Source: Elysia marginata (taxonomy: Eukaryota; Mollusca; Gastropoda; Plakobranchidae). From it: 61,300 nucleotides of DNA. Under the pieces are notes generated by a model that was not told the DNA's origin, did no database searches, and was given only the letters and a program-made list of their open reading frames with translations. Below, piece by piece: positions 22,901-32,116 of the stretch; position 1 is the stretch's first letter, and the number at the start of each line of letters is the position of its first letter. A program made the translations under genes and the position numbers. The DNA is taken from NCBI GenBank assembly GCA_019649035.1, contig BMAT01002127.1, forward strand, positions 399,226-460,525, written 5' to 3'.

Positions 22901-25388
22901 GGCGTCAGCTCTCCTGAATTCTGTGACATCTTTATAAAGGATTACTTGTAGGAGATCTGATGCAAAAAAGATAAGAGTACGAAAAAATAAATGGAGCATC
23001 TAAAAGATAAAAAGCACCGTAAAAGTCATCTATAAAGTAAAAGGAATACTGATATTTAAAAATATATGATAACTGCAAAATGACATTTAGCTCTTGAGTC
23101 TACTTTAGTTTTACCTTGTAAAAAAGTTTTAAAATCAAAAGGCTTCCCTGAGATGTGAAAGATTTGTTCTCTATGGTTTTTAAGTTGCCTGAGCAACTGG
23201 TAGACAGATATAAATCACTGAAATAGTATGATACTAGGCAAACATATATTCTGATTATGCAAGAGATCAAATTGATGTCAATTTTAATACATATAATAGA
23301 GGGGAGTCAATAAAGTTTCTTGATGGCAACATATATACTCTAATTAAGCAGTCTGAGCCTAGCTCTAGCTCTGAGGTGAGTGCTCCATTTTTTCTCTGAG
23401 TCTGATAAGCTGCAATTGAGCAAAGAAAATTATGAAACCAAAATGTAACTTAGCCATATTTTTTCAACGCTAAAAACCATATCTTTAAAAAAATTTATAA
23501 GCTTCTAGTGTTTCTTTCAAATGGTTTGATTCTTTGAAACACTATAGTACTGCTTGCTGACTTCCCCAGCATACGATGCCTGATGGTTGCCTCTACACCT
23601 CTATAAAACCTTAAATTACACTAGTATAAAGAATTATTTTGAAACAGCACTTGAAGCGGAGTTTTACTTTTAAAAGTTGGCAAACTTGCACTCAACGAAA
23701 AAAGCATGAAGGACTCATGCTCAGGTAAGTTTTTCAACACCAAAAAGAATAATGATTTTCCCTGACAAAAGATCCAGTGAAAAAAAACCCACATCTTTCA
23801 ACTTAGTCATGATTGTTTTTTTTTCTTTTAAAGACCCAGTGTATAAAAAAAAATTCCAATTTAAAATTTCATGATCCTTTTTTTTTTTAAATTTTAATTA
23901 AAATTGACAAGTTCATTGATTCCACTTCATCTGTTCATTTAACTTGTACGCTTTTTTTGTCCTAGATACCAAAAAAATCATTTATCATTTCTCAGCATAT
24001 TCATAAAATGTAGGCCTATCCTAGCATTTAACTTTTAATGCAAATTTTGTTGCAACTTTTAGGATTTCAAGTTGAATAGTAAAGATACCATTCCCTAAAT
24101 TGACAATCAAATTGGGGCACCCCCCCCCCCCATCCCTGGTAGCAGTGTACCTTATTAATCTTATCTAATCTTGCTACTGCTAGATTGAAATGAAGTTAAA
24201 AAGAGCCCTAGAATTCTATGTCACTTTATGTAGCTTTAAAAAATATTGCAGACTAGATTAGGCCTACATTAAATACTAGTACATGATATGCTATCTTGTT
24301 TGCTTGTGAAGAGATTGTTTTGTTTAAAAAGTCAGTCAACTTGCAAAAGTTGCTTTGAATTTGTTAACATAAATGACATGAAATAGGGGAGTTGTTTCTT
24401 ATCTGTCAGGCACACAGTTCATTGTAAGCTGACCACCACTGGCACCAGTGGCAGTGGGCTACTCAGACCTGCCACTCTTCAAAATGGAAAATCAGTATGA
24501 TTGAGCGAAAAAAATCAGTATTCAGTGTTGAAAAATCTGTATCACCATGTACCAGTACTCACAAACTCTGGCACAAGTTTAGTTAAAACATTAGCACTTC
24601 AATTTTAATGTGGCCGTCGTAATTTAATTTGTTAAAAAAAAATAGTAAAAAGAAAATGTATAACATTTAAAGACTACCACATGCTCCATCTAATAATAAA
24701 GAAGGCCTACGATAAAGTATTATGGTACATTTTAAAATGATATCCTATTTTCAGATTACCGTACTAACAAAAAATTACAAAAATTGTTAAATTAGCTCTG
24801 AAGTTTGGCACATTGAGTGATAGTTGCCACGCAGTAAAAAATCAGTATTTTGTAATAAAAATCAGAAGATCAGTATTTTTGAACATTTTGGCCAAAAATC
24901 AGTATACTACTGATTTAATCTGTATGAATGGCAGGTCTGGCTACTGCTGTAGGCTACTACTGTACTAAATGTACTAGAGTCTAGATCATAGATCTACTCC
25001 TACGTCCTAGAGTCCTAGTTCCTACTCTTCTATCTAGATTAATCTAGATCAAGATCTAGAAGTCTGGGTCTAGATTCTAAGTCTCTGGACAAGATCAAAA
25101 TTATCTTCATATATAAACATCCAAATTCTCATCAGATCTAGAGAGAAAAAAAAGTTTCTTTAAATTATCAACTTACCAGCGACTGGTGATGGCTTCTTTA
25201 GGATGCACCATCGAGGTTTCCACTGAAAAAATAAAATAAAATTAAATTAAATTATTAACTTCTTGATATTCTAGTACAATGTAAACAGAAATCATAAGAC
25301 TTAGATGGATGATACACAAACTTTAACTTACTTTTTTGCCCTCACGAAACTTTATTTTTCCATCCACGACTAAGCTTCCTTCGGCCAT
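11715..25388 (-). CDS. DOK7: DOK7-like docking protein gene, seven coding exons
   Basis: A cytoplasmic adaptor with an N-terminal PH domain (about residues 1-112) and an IRS-type PTB domain (about 113-215), then a very long disordered tail. Family-diagnostic strings are WKPRWCILKKPSPVAD in the PH domain and WNVDDLRRFGA, FEGGEKCG and GVFAF in the PTB domain. The tail carries YDVP (Tyr317) and YDSPRS (Tyr340), SH2-binding contexts like the YDTP of vertebrate DOK7. Exons are 25388-25332, 25222-25177, 22956-22723, 22171-21962, 21260-21150, 19345 to 15768 or 15760, and 13972-11715; phases agree through exon 6. The frame in exon 6 meets TAA at 15770-15768, giving 1411 residues. A single-base deletion before it would continue into exon 7 for 2166 residues. 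Vertebrate DOK7 is about 500 residues and activates MuSK at the neuromuscular junction; the invertebrate role is inferred. Confidence 0.85.
13973..15759 (-). other. DOK7 intron 6
   Basis: AT-rich, with poly-A and poly-T runs and an 11-base C run at 14685-14695. Donor CAG-GTATTT (minus strand) at 15759; no exon-like segment was seen inside. Confidence 0.55.
15768..19345 (-). CDS. DOK7: DOK7 exon 6, giant internal exon with YxxM motifs
   Basis: A 3.6-kb exon beginning after 'attctttcag' with the split codon A/GC. It encodes residues 220-1411. It holds five YxxM sites, the p85-SH2 (PI3K) class: YLIM (Tyr783), YMDM (Tyr826), YMDM (Tyr881), YQNM (Tyr1339) and YVEM (Tyr1362). YxN Grb2-type sites are YVNN (694), YENI (705) and YINT (1004). 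A short heptad-like region lies near residues 412-440, and proline-rich SH3-type runs near 713-725 and 923-940. The frame closes at TAA 15770-15768, eight bases before a CAG-GTATTT donor. The neighbouring frame is open through that donor, so a frameshift, assembly indel or alternative donor is likely. Confidence 0.8.
19346..21149 (-). other. DOK7 intron 5
   Basis: AT-rich, GTAAGT donor at 21149 (minus strand), an 11-base C run at 20333-20343, nothing else recognised. Confidence 0.55.
21150..21260 (-). CDS. DOK7: DOK7 exon 5, end of PTB domain
   Basis: 111 bases with acceptor 'tattttcag' and donor A-GTAAGT. It encodes SGVFAFQSEQAEDIADIV and the following helix, ending near KFKNR. GVF followed by a hydrophobic helix is the C-terminal element of the IRS-type PTB fold. 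Entry needs two bases and exit is phase 1, matching both neighbours. Confidence 0.88.
21962..22171 (-). CDS. DOK7: DOK7 exon 4, PTB core
   Basis: 210 bases between acceptor 'ggactttag' and donor G-GTAAGG. It encodes the central PTB sheet, including VLLMIHDRRMCIV, WNVDDLRRFGA and FCFEGGEKCG. The DLRR(Y/F)GA and FEGG..CG pattern is closer to DOK7 than to DOK1-6 or IRS proteins. The split codon G/AG with exon 3 gives Glu. Confidence 0.88.
22723..22956 (-). CDS. DOK7: DOK7 exon 3, second half of PH domain
   Basis: 234 bases, acceptor 'tttttgcatcag', donor G-GTTTGT. It encodes DLLQVILYKDVTEFRR through FGLNSGFSYDREPF to MIQFEINIRQSLGE. The order (basic strand, hydrophobic strands, C-terminal helix) fits the PH fold, and LGLxxGxxY is a DOK7-family feature. 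Confidence 0.88.
24458..24945. mobile_element. Non-autonomous DNA transposon (MITE) with CAGACCTGCCA termini
   Basis: A 476-bp element (24464-24939) begins CAGACCTGCCA and ends TGGCAGGTCTG, an 11-base inverted repeat that continues imperfectly inward (AAATCAGTA against TACTGATTT). The flanks carry GCTACT on both sides (24458-24463 and 24940-24945), a 6-base direct repeat fitting a target-site duplication. It lies in DOK7 intron 2 and has no transposase. CAG-type termini suggest hAT or a relative, but a 6-base duplication is not typical of hAT, so the superfamily is open. Confidence 0.75.
24965..25145. repeat. Cluster of TCTAGATC-type words near the DOK7 exon 2 donor
   Basis: Repeated variants of TCTAGA, AGATCTAG and CTAGATC fill about 180 bases just inside DOK7 intron 2. 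A similar cluster lies just inside NPHP4 intron 1 (32195-32420). It is simple-sequence-like but not a strict tandem array. Confidence 0.5.
25177..25222 (-). CDS. DOK7: DOK7 exon 2, PH-domain strand
   Basis: A 46-base exon with acceptor 'ttttttcag' and donor G-GTAAGT, encoding WKPRWCILKKPSPVA and the first base of Asp. This is the most characteristic DOK7 segment; it starts in phase 0 and exits in phase 1, matching exons 1 and 3. Intron 1 before it is only 109 bases. Confidence 0.9.
25332..25388 (-). CDS. DOK7: DOK7 exon 1 with start codon
   Basis: 57 bases, MAEGSLVVDGKIKFREGKK, then GTAAGT. The ATG at 25388-25386 has A at -3 and G at +4. The sequence aligns with the first strand of the DOK7 PH domain, whose N terminus is also at the extreme start of the protein. 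No upstream in-frame ATG was noticed. Confidence 0.88.
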
Positions 25389-25445
25389 ATTGGTCCCATG
25401 TTCAGCTAATCGTAACAAATCCACCGAGACTGTTGATTGGCTTAA
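25389..25445 (-). promoter_or_regulatory. Proximal 5' flank of DOK7 with CCAAT words
   Basis: On the minus strand CCAAT occurs at 25440-25436 (AGCCAATCAAC) and again directly before the ATG (CCAATATGG). Transcription start is not determinable from sequence alone. Confidence 0.3.
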
Positions 25446-26395
25446 AAATGCTAAAGAACTCGCCCTCTTACATTCCGGGGTGCTTCTTGCAATCTTCCTA
25501 CTATGCTAAGCATATGATTTTTCTAGTGAGGAATGGGAATGGCCTAGTTGTATTGTTACGCCCCGTCTAGCACAGGTGTAGCTAAACTTCGCTTAAAGCT
25601 ACATGAAAAAGTCTATACTTTACACCAAGTTTGCCAGTTACGGTAGCGTAACTGATGAGACATGCCCCCCCCCCTTCCCCGTCTCTTCTTTGATATAAAA
25701 AGCAATAATTCATTTTTTGTAACCATTCTGAAGCCTCAGTTATTATGTTAGACAACAATTGGTCAAAAAGAGCTTAATGTCATGTTTAAGTGATAAAAAA
25801 GGAGAGTTAAACATTTAAACCCCCTCCCAGACTTTGCATGATTCATGCTCCGACAATGAGTCATTATTCTTTTGATCAGTGGCCAGAAACTTACTTGGTC
25901 TACCTTTATTCTCTTTGATCTACATTTAGCTGCGTAGTTTGTGAAATGGAGCGGTTGCTTTATTTACAAGTTTTAAAAAAAAGTTGCATAAGCCTACAAT
26001 TTTGCAGGTGCACAGAGATCCCCCACCCCTCTCTTTCTCCCCTCGCTCTTTCGCCTGCTTCGTAGCCTACTCATTAGCTGAAAGTCGTGTGTTTTTTTTA
26101 TCAAGTTTTTGTTTTTGTTTTTTAAATTGTTATTGCAAGCATCATGATTCGCCTGCAATAACGGCATTATTAATATAATAGATGAAAAGGTACTCATTAT
26201 TTTTCCAGCAAACACATTAAAAGAAAAAAAAACAAGGAAAAAATTACTATAGGTTTACAACAATAATAAAGGTGTTGTAAATCATCTTGATATAGACTCC
26301 TAGACCTAATAACAGAATGATAAAAGAAAAACAATAACAATAAGCTAAATAAAATTATTGGTATGTCTACTCGTAGGCTAATTCTAGGCCTACTA
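25446..26395. other. Intergenic region between divergent genes, DOK7 side
   Basis: No exon was recognised. It contains a 10-base C run at 25665-25674 and AT-rich sequence. Confidence 0.45.
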
Positions 26396-26824
26396 CTACT
26401 TTTAATAATGATAATTATAATGACAATGATAATAATAACAAAAAACAACAACAATAATAATTATAATAGTAATAATAATAAATATATAAATTAATAATAA
26501 TGATAATAATAATAATCATGATGATGATTATTATGATGGCGGTGGTGGTGGTGGTGGTGGTATTGAATGTGATTATGATGATGATGATGATGATGATGAT
26601 GTTGACGATGATGAGGATGATGGTGGTGGTGGTGATGATGATGTGAAAGGGAGGCCTACAGTGAGTTGGTGCGTGATCTTTAAATCTGGGAAGTTGTTGC
26701 CAAGATGGTGAACAGAGGCAAACGTAAAAGTGGGAGTAGATAAAAAATGATAGTAGTATTAGATAGTAGTAGATAGTAGTCTTAGTAGGCATAGTTGTAG
26801 TAGTAGTAGTGGTGGTAGTAGTAA

Positions 26825-26894
<70 letters not shown>

Positions 26895-26979
26895 GGCAGT
26901 AGGTGCCTAGTAGTAATAGTAGTAGTGGTGGTGGTGGTGGTAGTAGTAGCAGCAGCAGCACTAGTAGTTGTAGTAGTAA

Positions 26980-27035
<56 letters not shown>

Positions 27036-27118
27036 ATAGTAGTAGTAGTAATAGTAATAGTAGTAGTAGCAGTAACAGTATAGTAGCAGCAGACACAGCA
27101 GCAGCAGTAGTGGTAATA
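26396..27118. repeat. Long compound trinucleotide microsatellite
   Basis: AAT/ATA repeats (26396-26510), then GAT and GGT/GTG repeats (26518-26645), and after a short unique stretch a long interrupted GTA array (about 26785-27105). The large open frames here, poly-Ser, poly-Leu, poly-Thr or poly-Tyr depending on frame, are products of the repeat, not genes. Confidence 0.9.
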
Positions 27119-27893
27119 ATGCAAATTTAATAAATTTCAAATTTGTTTTTATACCATTGACTCAAACATGATGTTGGAAACGTTAAGGGATTATTTTGAT
27201 TTTCTTGGTAATGTTCTTAAATGGTCCAATCCTATGTACATCCATTAGATTTAGAGATGTAGCAATCAGTGACAATCGACAATAAGGCATTATACAAAGC
27301 CGTTTAATGACCTTATACCATTCTATACGACACCCAAATACTGCCCATTTAGTGAACTTAATGCAAAATAAGGATAGGCGTAATAATAATTAACAATTCT
27401 TAAAAGTGAGTTGGATGACCATACGTCTAGCAATCAGTACAAAAGAACCGGGTGTAGTGAAAAAGACTTTTGAAAGAAAATGTAGATTGATTCCTTTCTT
27501 TTTTTCATTTTTTTTTTAAAAATAATGTTGGAACTAGTTCTCAAAATTTCAACAATTTCATCCAATTTTTAACGTTTCGATGCTCCGAAACAGAGCATGT
27601 ATTGTATATCATACCAATGCTCTGATTGTAAAAATAATAATATCAGGCTTCTTTTGTCTGGTTGCCAGACAAATACAAAATAAAACTTATTTACAGAAGA
27701 AATGAAATTATAGAGATAAGTAAAATACAGGTGGCAGAAAACAGACTTTTAAAGAACTAAAATGACCAGAAGCATCAATAACACTTCTTTAGAATAACGC
27801 CATCAGAGGTCGCAATGAATTTATGACAAGCACTTAAATGCATTGAGGCTGTACACAACTACACATTACGCATTACGAAAATGTTGCATTTCG

Positions 27894-27922
27894 CCATCAA
27901 AATGGCGGACGCTACCGGAAGT
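27894..27922 (+). promoter_or_regulatory. YY1/ETS-like promoter words and possible orphan first exon
   Basis: GCCATCAAAATGGCGGAC holds two inverted YY1-type cores, and ACCGGAAGT (27914-27922) is an ETS-type site. The ATG at 27902 has A at -3 and G at +4 and reads MADATG before a donor, A-GTAAGA at 27921. This looks like a start-codon-overlapping promoter of a short first exon, but I found no downstream partner. Its phase-1 exit does not fit NPHP4 exon 2 (phase 0). Confidence 0.35.
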
Positions 27923-30900
27923 AAGAGTATAACTCTTCTGTGCAGTGGATCAATCTGACCCTACGTAAATTAAGTTCATATTGAACATTCACGAAGGAAG
28001 TTGAGCCATATAACAGCAGTAGGCCTATGCGTAAAAGCTCATGTAAGTATCCATTTTTTTTTTGCTGGCTGCTACCAAGAGGACGAACGTGCATAGCAAA
28101 GTCGCTTTGATAAAATTGGTCTGTCATACTTAACAACAGTGCATCGACAGTCTGATATTAAATGCCCTGTAAATGGTTCATACATAATGTGGGTGGTGGA
28201 CACTTGAAGCGTCGCAGCTAACTGGTTTTCTCCTTTGGGGGAACAGAACATGCTCTTCAACACCAGCACTGGCGCTTCATTTTTTTATGTGATTACCTTA
28301 GCCTAGGTAACGCAAGAAGCTCTCACCAGTCCTCCGAAATGTTCAGACTTTTTATCGGCTTCTGTGAAATTTGTTGTACCACTGCAATGGGTATGTCTCC
28401 TTCTTAATTGTAATGCACCGGACCATTTGTCCCTATTCTGAATAGTTTCACTCAACGCTATTCAAAAGAAGAATTTTCATGAACATGCTAACGCCGCGAG
28501 CGCCGGTATTCATGTCAGTATCCAAACAGTTTTCCATCGAACATTCCCACAACTACTGCAAATTGACTAATTACCGAGAATACTATCCGAAGACTTCACT
28601 TCAATGATATGATGAAGATGGAAAGCTGTTTGCAACCTGCACGAAATCTAAGTCGTCTGTGCGTTCGTTGTGAAATGTAGCATATCAGATGGCCTTACGG
28701 TCCACATGACCAGGCAAACAACCGAATGTTAAGAGCATTCTATATCCTTCGTTATCTGCGCTCTTCTTCTGTTTTGTTTTTGACGATAGGGTTCTGTCTT
28801 GAGAGAAGTGTTGACAAGTTTTATTATATCGTTAAAAGTATCTTGGGCATTACGATTTTTCATTTGTTGCTGTATTAGAATACAAGGCTAGGCATAGTTG
28901 ATAGATGTTGCTCAGTGAAGGATCCATGTTTTCAAGCACACCCTGTTACTGCTGGGCAATTAACGAGGCATCACACTCTTTCACACGATGAAGTCCTGGA
29001 AATTTACCGGTGGTTTGAAAAACGAATGCAGCTGAAGTAATTTCTGTAAAGCGCTGTGGTGAGCAGCTAACTTTACATATATCTATAACACATAAGGACT
29101 TATTAGGGTGGGCATCCGTGTCCATGTTCGGGGTTGACAGATTTTGGAGTGTGTGATGCAGTGTGGTAAGGCAGATTGATTCATATTATCACTCTCACTA
29201 CAGTCAAAACACATAATGGGGTTATTTCATTGTGGTGTGCAGATAGTTTTACACCACGCTTAATGACAATAACACGTCTTTAGCTGTAGGTATCAAAGCA
29301 CACAGGTAAGGTTGAATGGCGTCATCGACACGAAGCAGCATCAAGACTGGCAGGCAATGGCCAGAAATAATCAGACAGCATCTCTTCAATCAAGAAATCA
29401 TACATCATGAATGGTCAATGTTCTGCATAAACTCGAAAACGTTTTGACAGAAGCTGTTACCTAAAAGTGTAGAAGCTTATTTGAAAGCCTATTTAAAAGC
29501 CCTAAAAGGTTATTTTAAAGCCCATAAAGCCCAACCAGAAGAGGAAAACAGTACTATGAAAAATAAAAACAAACTATGATTATAACAAAAAGTAAAAGTG
29601 CAATAAATAGAGTCGCATTTAAAAATCTATTATAAGTCATTACTTCTCAAACAATCAACCAGTAAATGCGACAAAACTGCTTATTTGTTTCTTACACCTT
29701 CGCGACTTGTATCAAGTTTAATTCTCTTCTTCCTCTGATGCACCATAAACACTGCACCTTCCGGGTTCTACAGATGTGCAAAATAAACCCCTGAAGCTAT
29801 GGGTTTACAAGCCTTCCACTCGACCATACTCCAGTAAACAGTGACAGGAAGGATATTTAACCAAGGAATGGCCCTTTGGCCCTTAATCTGTTACAGCGAT
29901 ATGAGAAATAATGATCATACTGTCGCTGAGGATTCTGCATGAATGATATTCTCAACTTTAATTCTCGTTGCATTCCACCCAAAAGCGCAAGACTTCTCGC
30001 AAAAACCGAGTCTATGATTAACTCCATAACAATGCGTGTAATTAAACATACAAATGTACCGGTAATGTCTCTAATAGTAGCAGCAAAATCAAACAGTTTG
30101 CAAGCCTCATAACTTATACTTTAAAGCTCTCCCAGCCTTTACTCCATGTAATCCATAATATTCATGAACTTAGACCGTATTTCGATACTTGCAATACTTT
30201 ACTTGACAATACATAAGCTACTCGTAGTAATAACCGATGATCAACCCACCGAAAAGTCATTCATATAGCCAGGAAGTCAGTAATTACATATCGTCGGTGA
30301 GACGGTCCAATATGCAAACTTCCGAATCAAACTTCTTCTACCACAGCAGTATACAAATCTCTCAACAATCTCGGATTGTCGTGGACCTGGGCTGTTTTTT
30401 AAAAGTCTAAGACTAATATCAATTACTCAACTTATGTCTTCTCTGTAAGAGAGGAGTATGAAGGGGAGAACGTTATACCGGGGACTGGAAAGAGGTTGAG
30501 GGGGGGGGGGGCTCTACCACCTGGTCAGACCGTTTTACCTTGTCAACTTTCTCTGATGCTGCTCTTAGCCTCTTACCCACGAGACAATGTTCCCCTCTGC
30601 CTCATGCAGATGCATTTTATAAAATTGACCTCTGAAGGCGAGCATCGCCACGCATCTTCTGTTTATACCAGTAAAATCTCTCCAAATTCTGCTCAAATAG
30701 CACTATAACTCATGCTAAACTACTCCTCGGTGTTAGTCAGTCTGAGCTATTCCCCATACAGGGAGGCTACACCGAAGGTCTATTCACACTTCTATTCCAG
30801 GCGCAAGGAAGCTACACCAAAGATACAGTTATTCACACTACTATCCATGCACAACACTAGGAAAACTTGTTCTCAATCTTCTGGTTCAGTGCAAATTACA

Positions 30901-31167
30901 GATTATGAGCAATATATCATCAGCTACAAAGACTCTTCTACAACAATTGCTCAGAGCACCAAAGCTAATTTTCTCTCTTTCTTTCTCTTCCGCACAATCG
31001 CAGGATACCGGTATTGTTAAAATACCGCGCTTTCCTTTCCAAACCAACCAATTCAACTAAAACATCAAACTTAAGTACAGAATCAAAGCATCCGCTCCCA
31101 CATAAGGTTCAGGCAAACTCTAAACACAACACAAAAAGACAACACGTTGCTCTTTGATTGAATCATA
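27923..31167. other. Intergenic region, NPHP4 side
   Basis: Less AT-rich than its surroundings in places but with no protein I recognise. It contains a 12-base G run at 30500-30511. Confidence 0.4.
30762..30848. repeat. Short diverged direct repeat, period about 45 bp
   Basis: 'ggaggctacaccgaag' followed by 'tattcacacttctattcca' recurs as 'ggaagctacaccaaag' and 'tattcacactactatcca', with six extra bases in the second copy. Confidence 0.55.
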
Positions 31168-31234
31168 GTTGCTTAATCCACAAGCAACACTCAGAAACTG
31201 TGATTTGCACAGAGGCCATCTTTCAGCCATCTTT
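31168..31234 (+). promoter_or_regulatory. Inverted repeat and paired YY1-like words upstream of NPHP4
   Basis: GTTGCTT (31168-31174) and AAGCAAC (31182-31188) form a perfect inverted repeat with a 7-base spacer. The halves resemble RFX half-sites, but the spacer is longer than in a normal X-box. GCCATCTT occurs twice, at 31215-31222 and 31226-31233, the reverse complement of the YY1 core AAGATGGC. They lie about 0.73-0.8 kb before the NPHP4 start codon. Confidence 0.3.
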
Positions 31235-31927
31235 CGCAAAATGAACTTTATAATGGGTATAACCTACTTCTTTCTTTACGATCTGGATTTCTTCGTAAAT
31301 TTCAAAAGAATAGGAGACGGTAAAATCGTATGGAATTTGAATAAGATCAACCGTAACGTTTTCGTAAAGAAAATTCTTGCCTTGTCGAAATGTCAGTTTA
31401 CAAGGTTTTTGACAGATTTTTTTCTGTTTGCAGATTTGCCTACAGTACACTTTTCTTTGCCGATGATAGCGGGCTTTAAAAATAGTGGTGGGACCATGGG
31501 CATCCGATTACACCGGCCCCCAAAAATTGGGATGCATAAAGAATAATAGGCCTACACTTGCTTACCTTTGCGATCACTCGGAGCCTTGATTTTAAACATT
31601 CAAACAAAGATCTATAAAAGGCAACCGTTCCGAAAATTCAGCCCCACGTTTATGGAAGTCTTTCTTTAAAGCAAAGCCATCAAAGTTTTTTACATTAAAA
31701 AAACCGCATCAATTCTGAACTTTTGTGGAATATTTTGATTATTAATATTATATGCTTAATGCAGAGACATAATCAGTTTTACCGTTGAAAGTTATTACTA
31801 AGCATAGTTATTTTTATAGTCAACATTATTTTTATATCGTGGGTTTCATATGGCACCTTTTTGCCTAGAGCGAGTTATTAGTCACGTTCTGATGTTATTC
31901 TTTTTTGGCGAACGCATTTTGAAACGT

Positions 31928-31970
31928 ACCGGAAGAGACAAATGTTTAGTTTACACTAGTTGCAAAATGG
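31928..31970 (+). promoter_or_regulatory. ETS-like word and start-codon context of NPHP4
   Basis: ACCGGAAG at 31928-31935 is an ETS-type core 31 bases before the ATG. The start context CAAAATGG has A at -3 and G at +4 and, with CTGCC following, resembles a YY1 site over the initiation codon. An upstream in-frame ATG at 31850 has a poorer context (C at -3), so 31967 was preferred. Confidence 0.35.
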
Positions 31971-32116
31971 CTGCCATTCTCACAGGAAAGTCCTGGAGAG
32001 ACTTTCTGGACAAAAACACCCATCTGCCGGCTGCATTTGACAGGGAACATGCTGCACACGATATTAGTACCCCAGTTTGTTTAAACGTCAAATCTTTTCA
32101 AGTACCTCCATACCAT
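31967..32116 (+). CDS. NPHP4: NPHP4 exon 1
   Basis: 50 codons from MAAILTGKSWRDFL to SFQVPPYH, then GTAAGT. The W..F..N..LP pattern and FQ near the end resemble the vertebrate N terminus, although identity is low. The join to exon 2 seems to lack about 15-20 residues present in the vertebrate protein, so a small exon may have been missed. Confidence 0.7.

Noticed and set aside
26197..27130. Large open frames coding poly-Ser, poly-Leu, poly-Thr or poly-Tyr
   Set aside because: All follow from the GTA/GAT/AAT microsatellite; no start, splice or unique sequence supports a protein.
27912..28269. Overlapping minus-strand open frames with varied amino acids
   Set aside because: No family recognised, no splice context and frames switch; left as unexplained intergenic sequence.
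31169..31546. 125-codon plus-strand open frame before NPHP4
   Set aside because: No recognisable domain, an overlapping open frame exists on the other strand, and there is no supporting splice or conservation signal.
31850..31966. Upstream in-frame ATG for NPHP4 at 31850
   Set aside because: Poorer initiation context and no similarity to NPHP4 N termini; it spans the ETS-like site expected in the promoter or 5' UTR.
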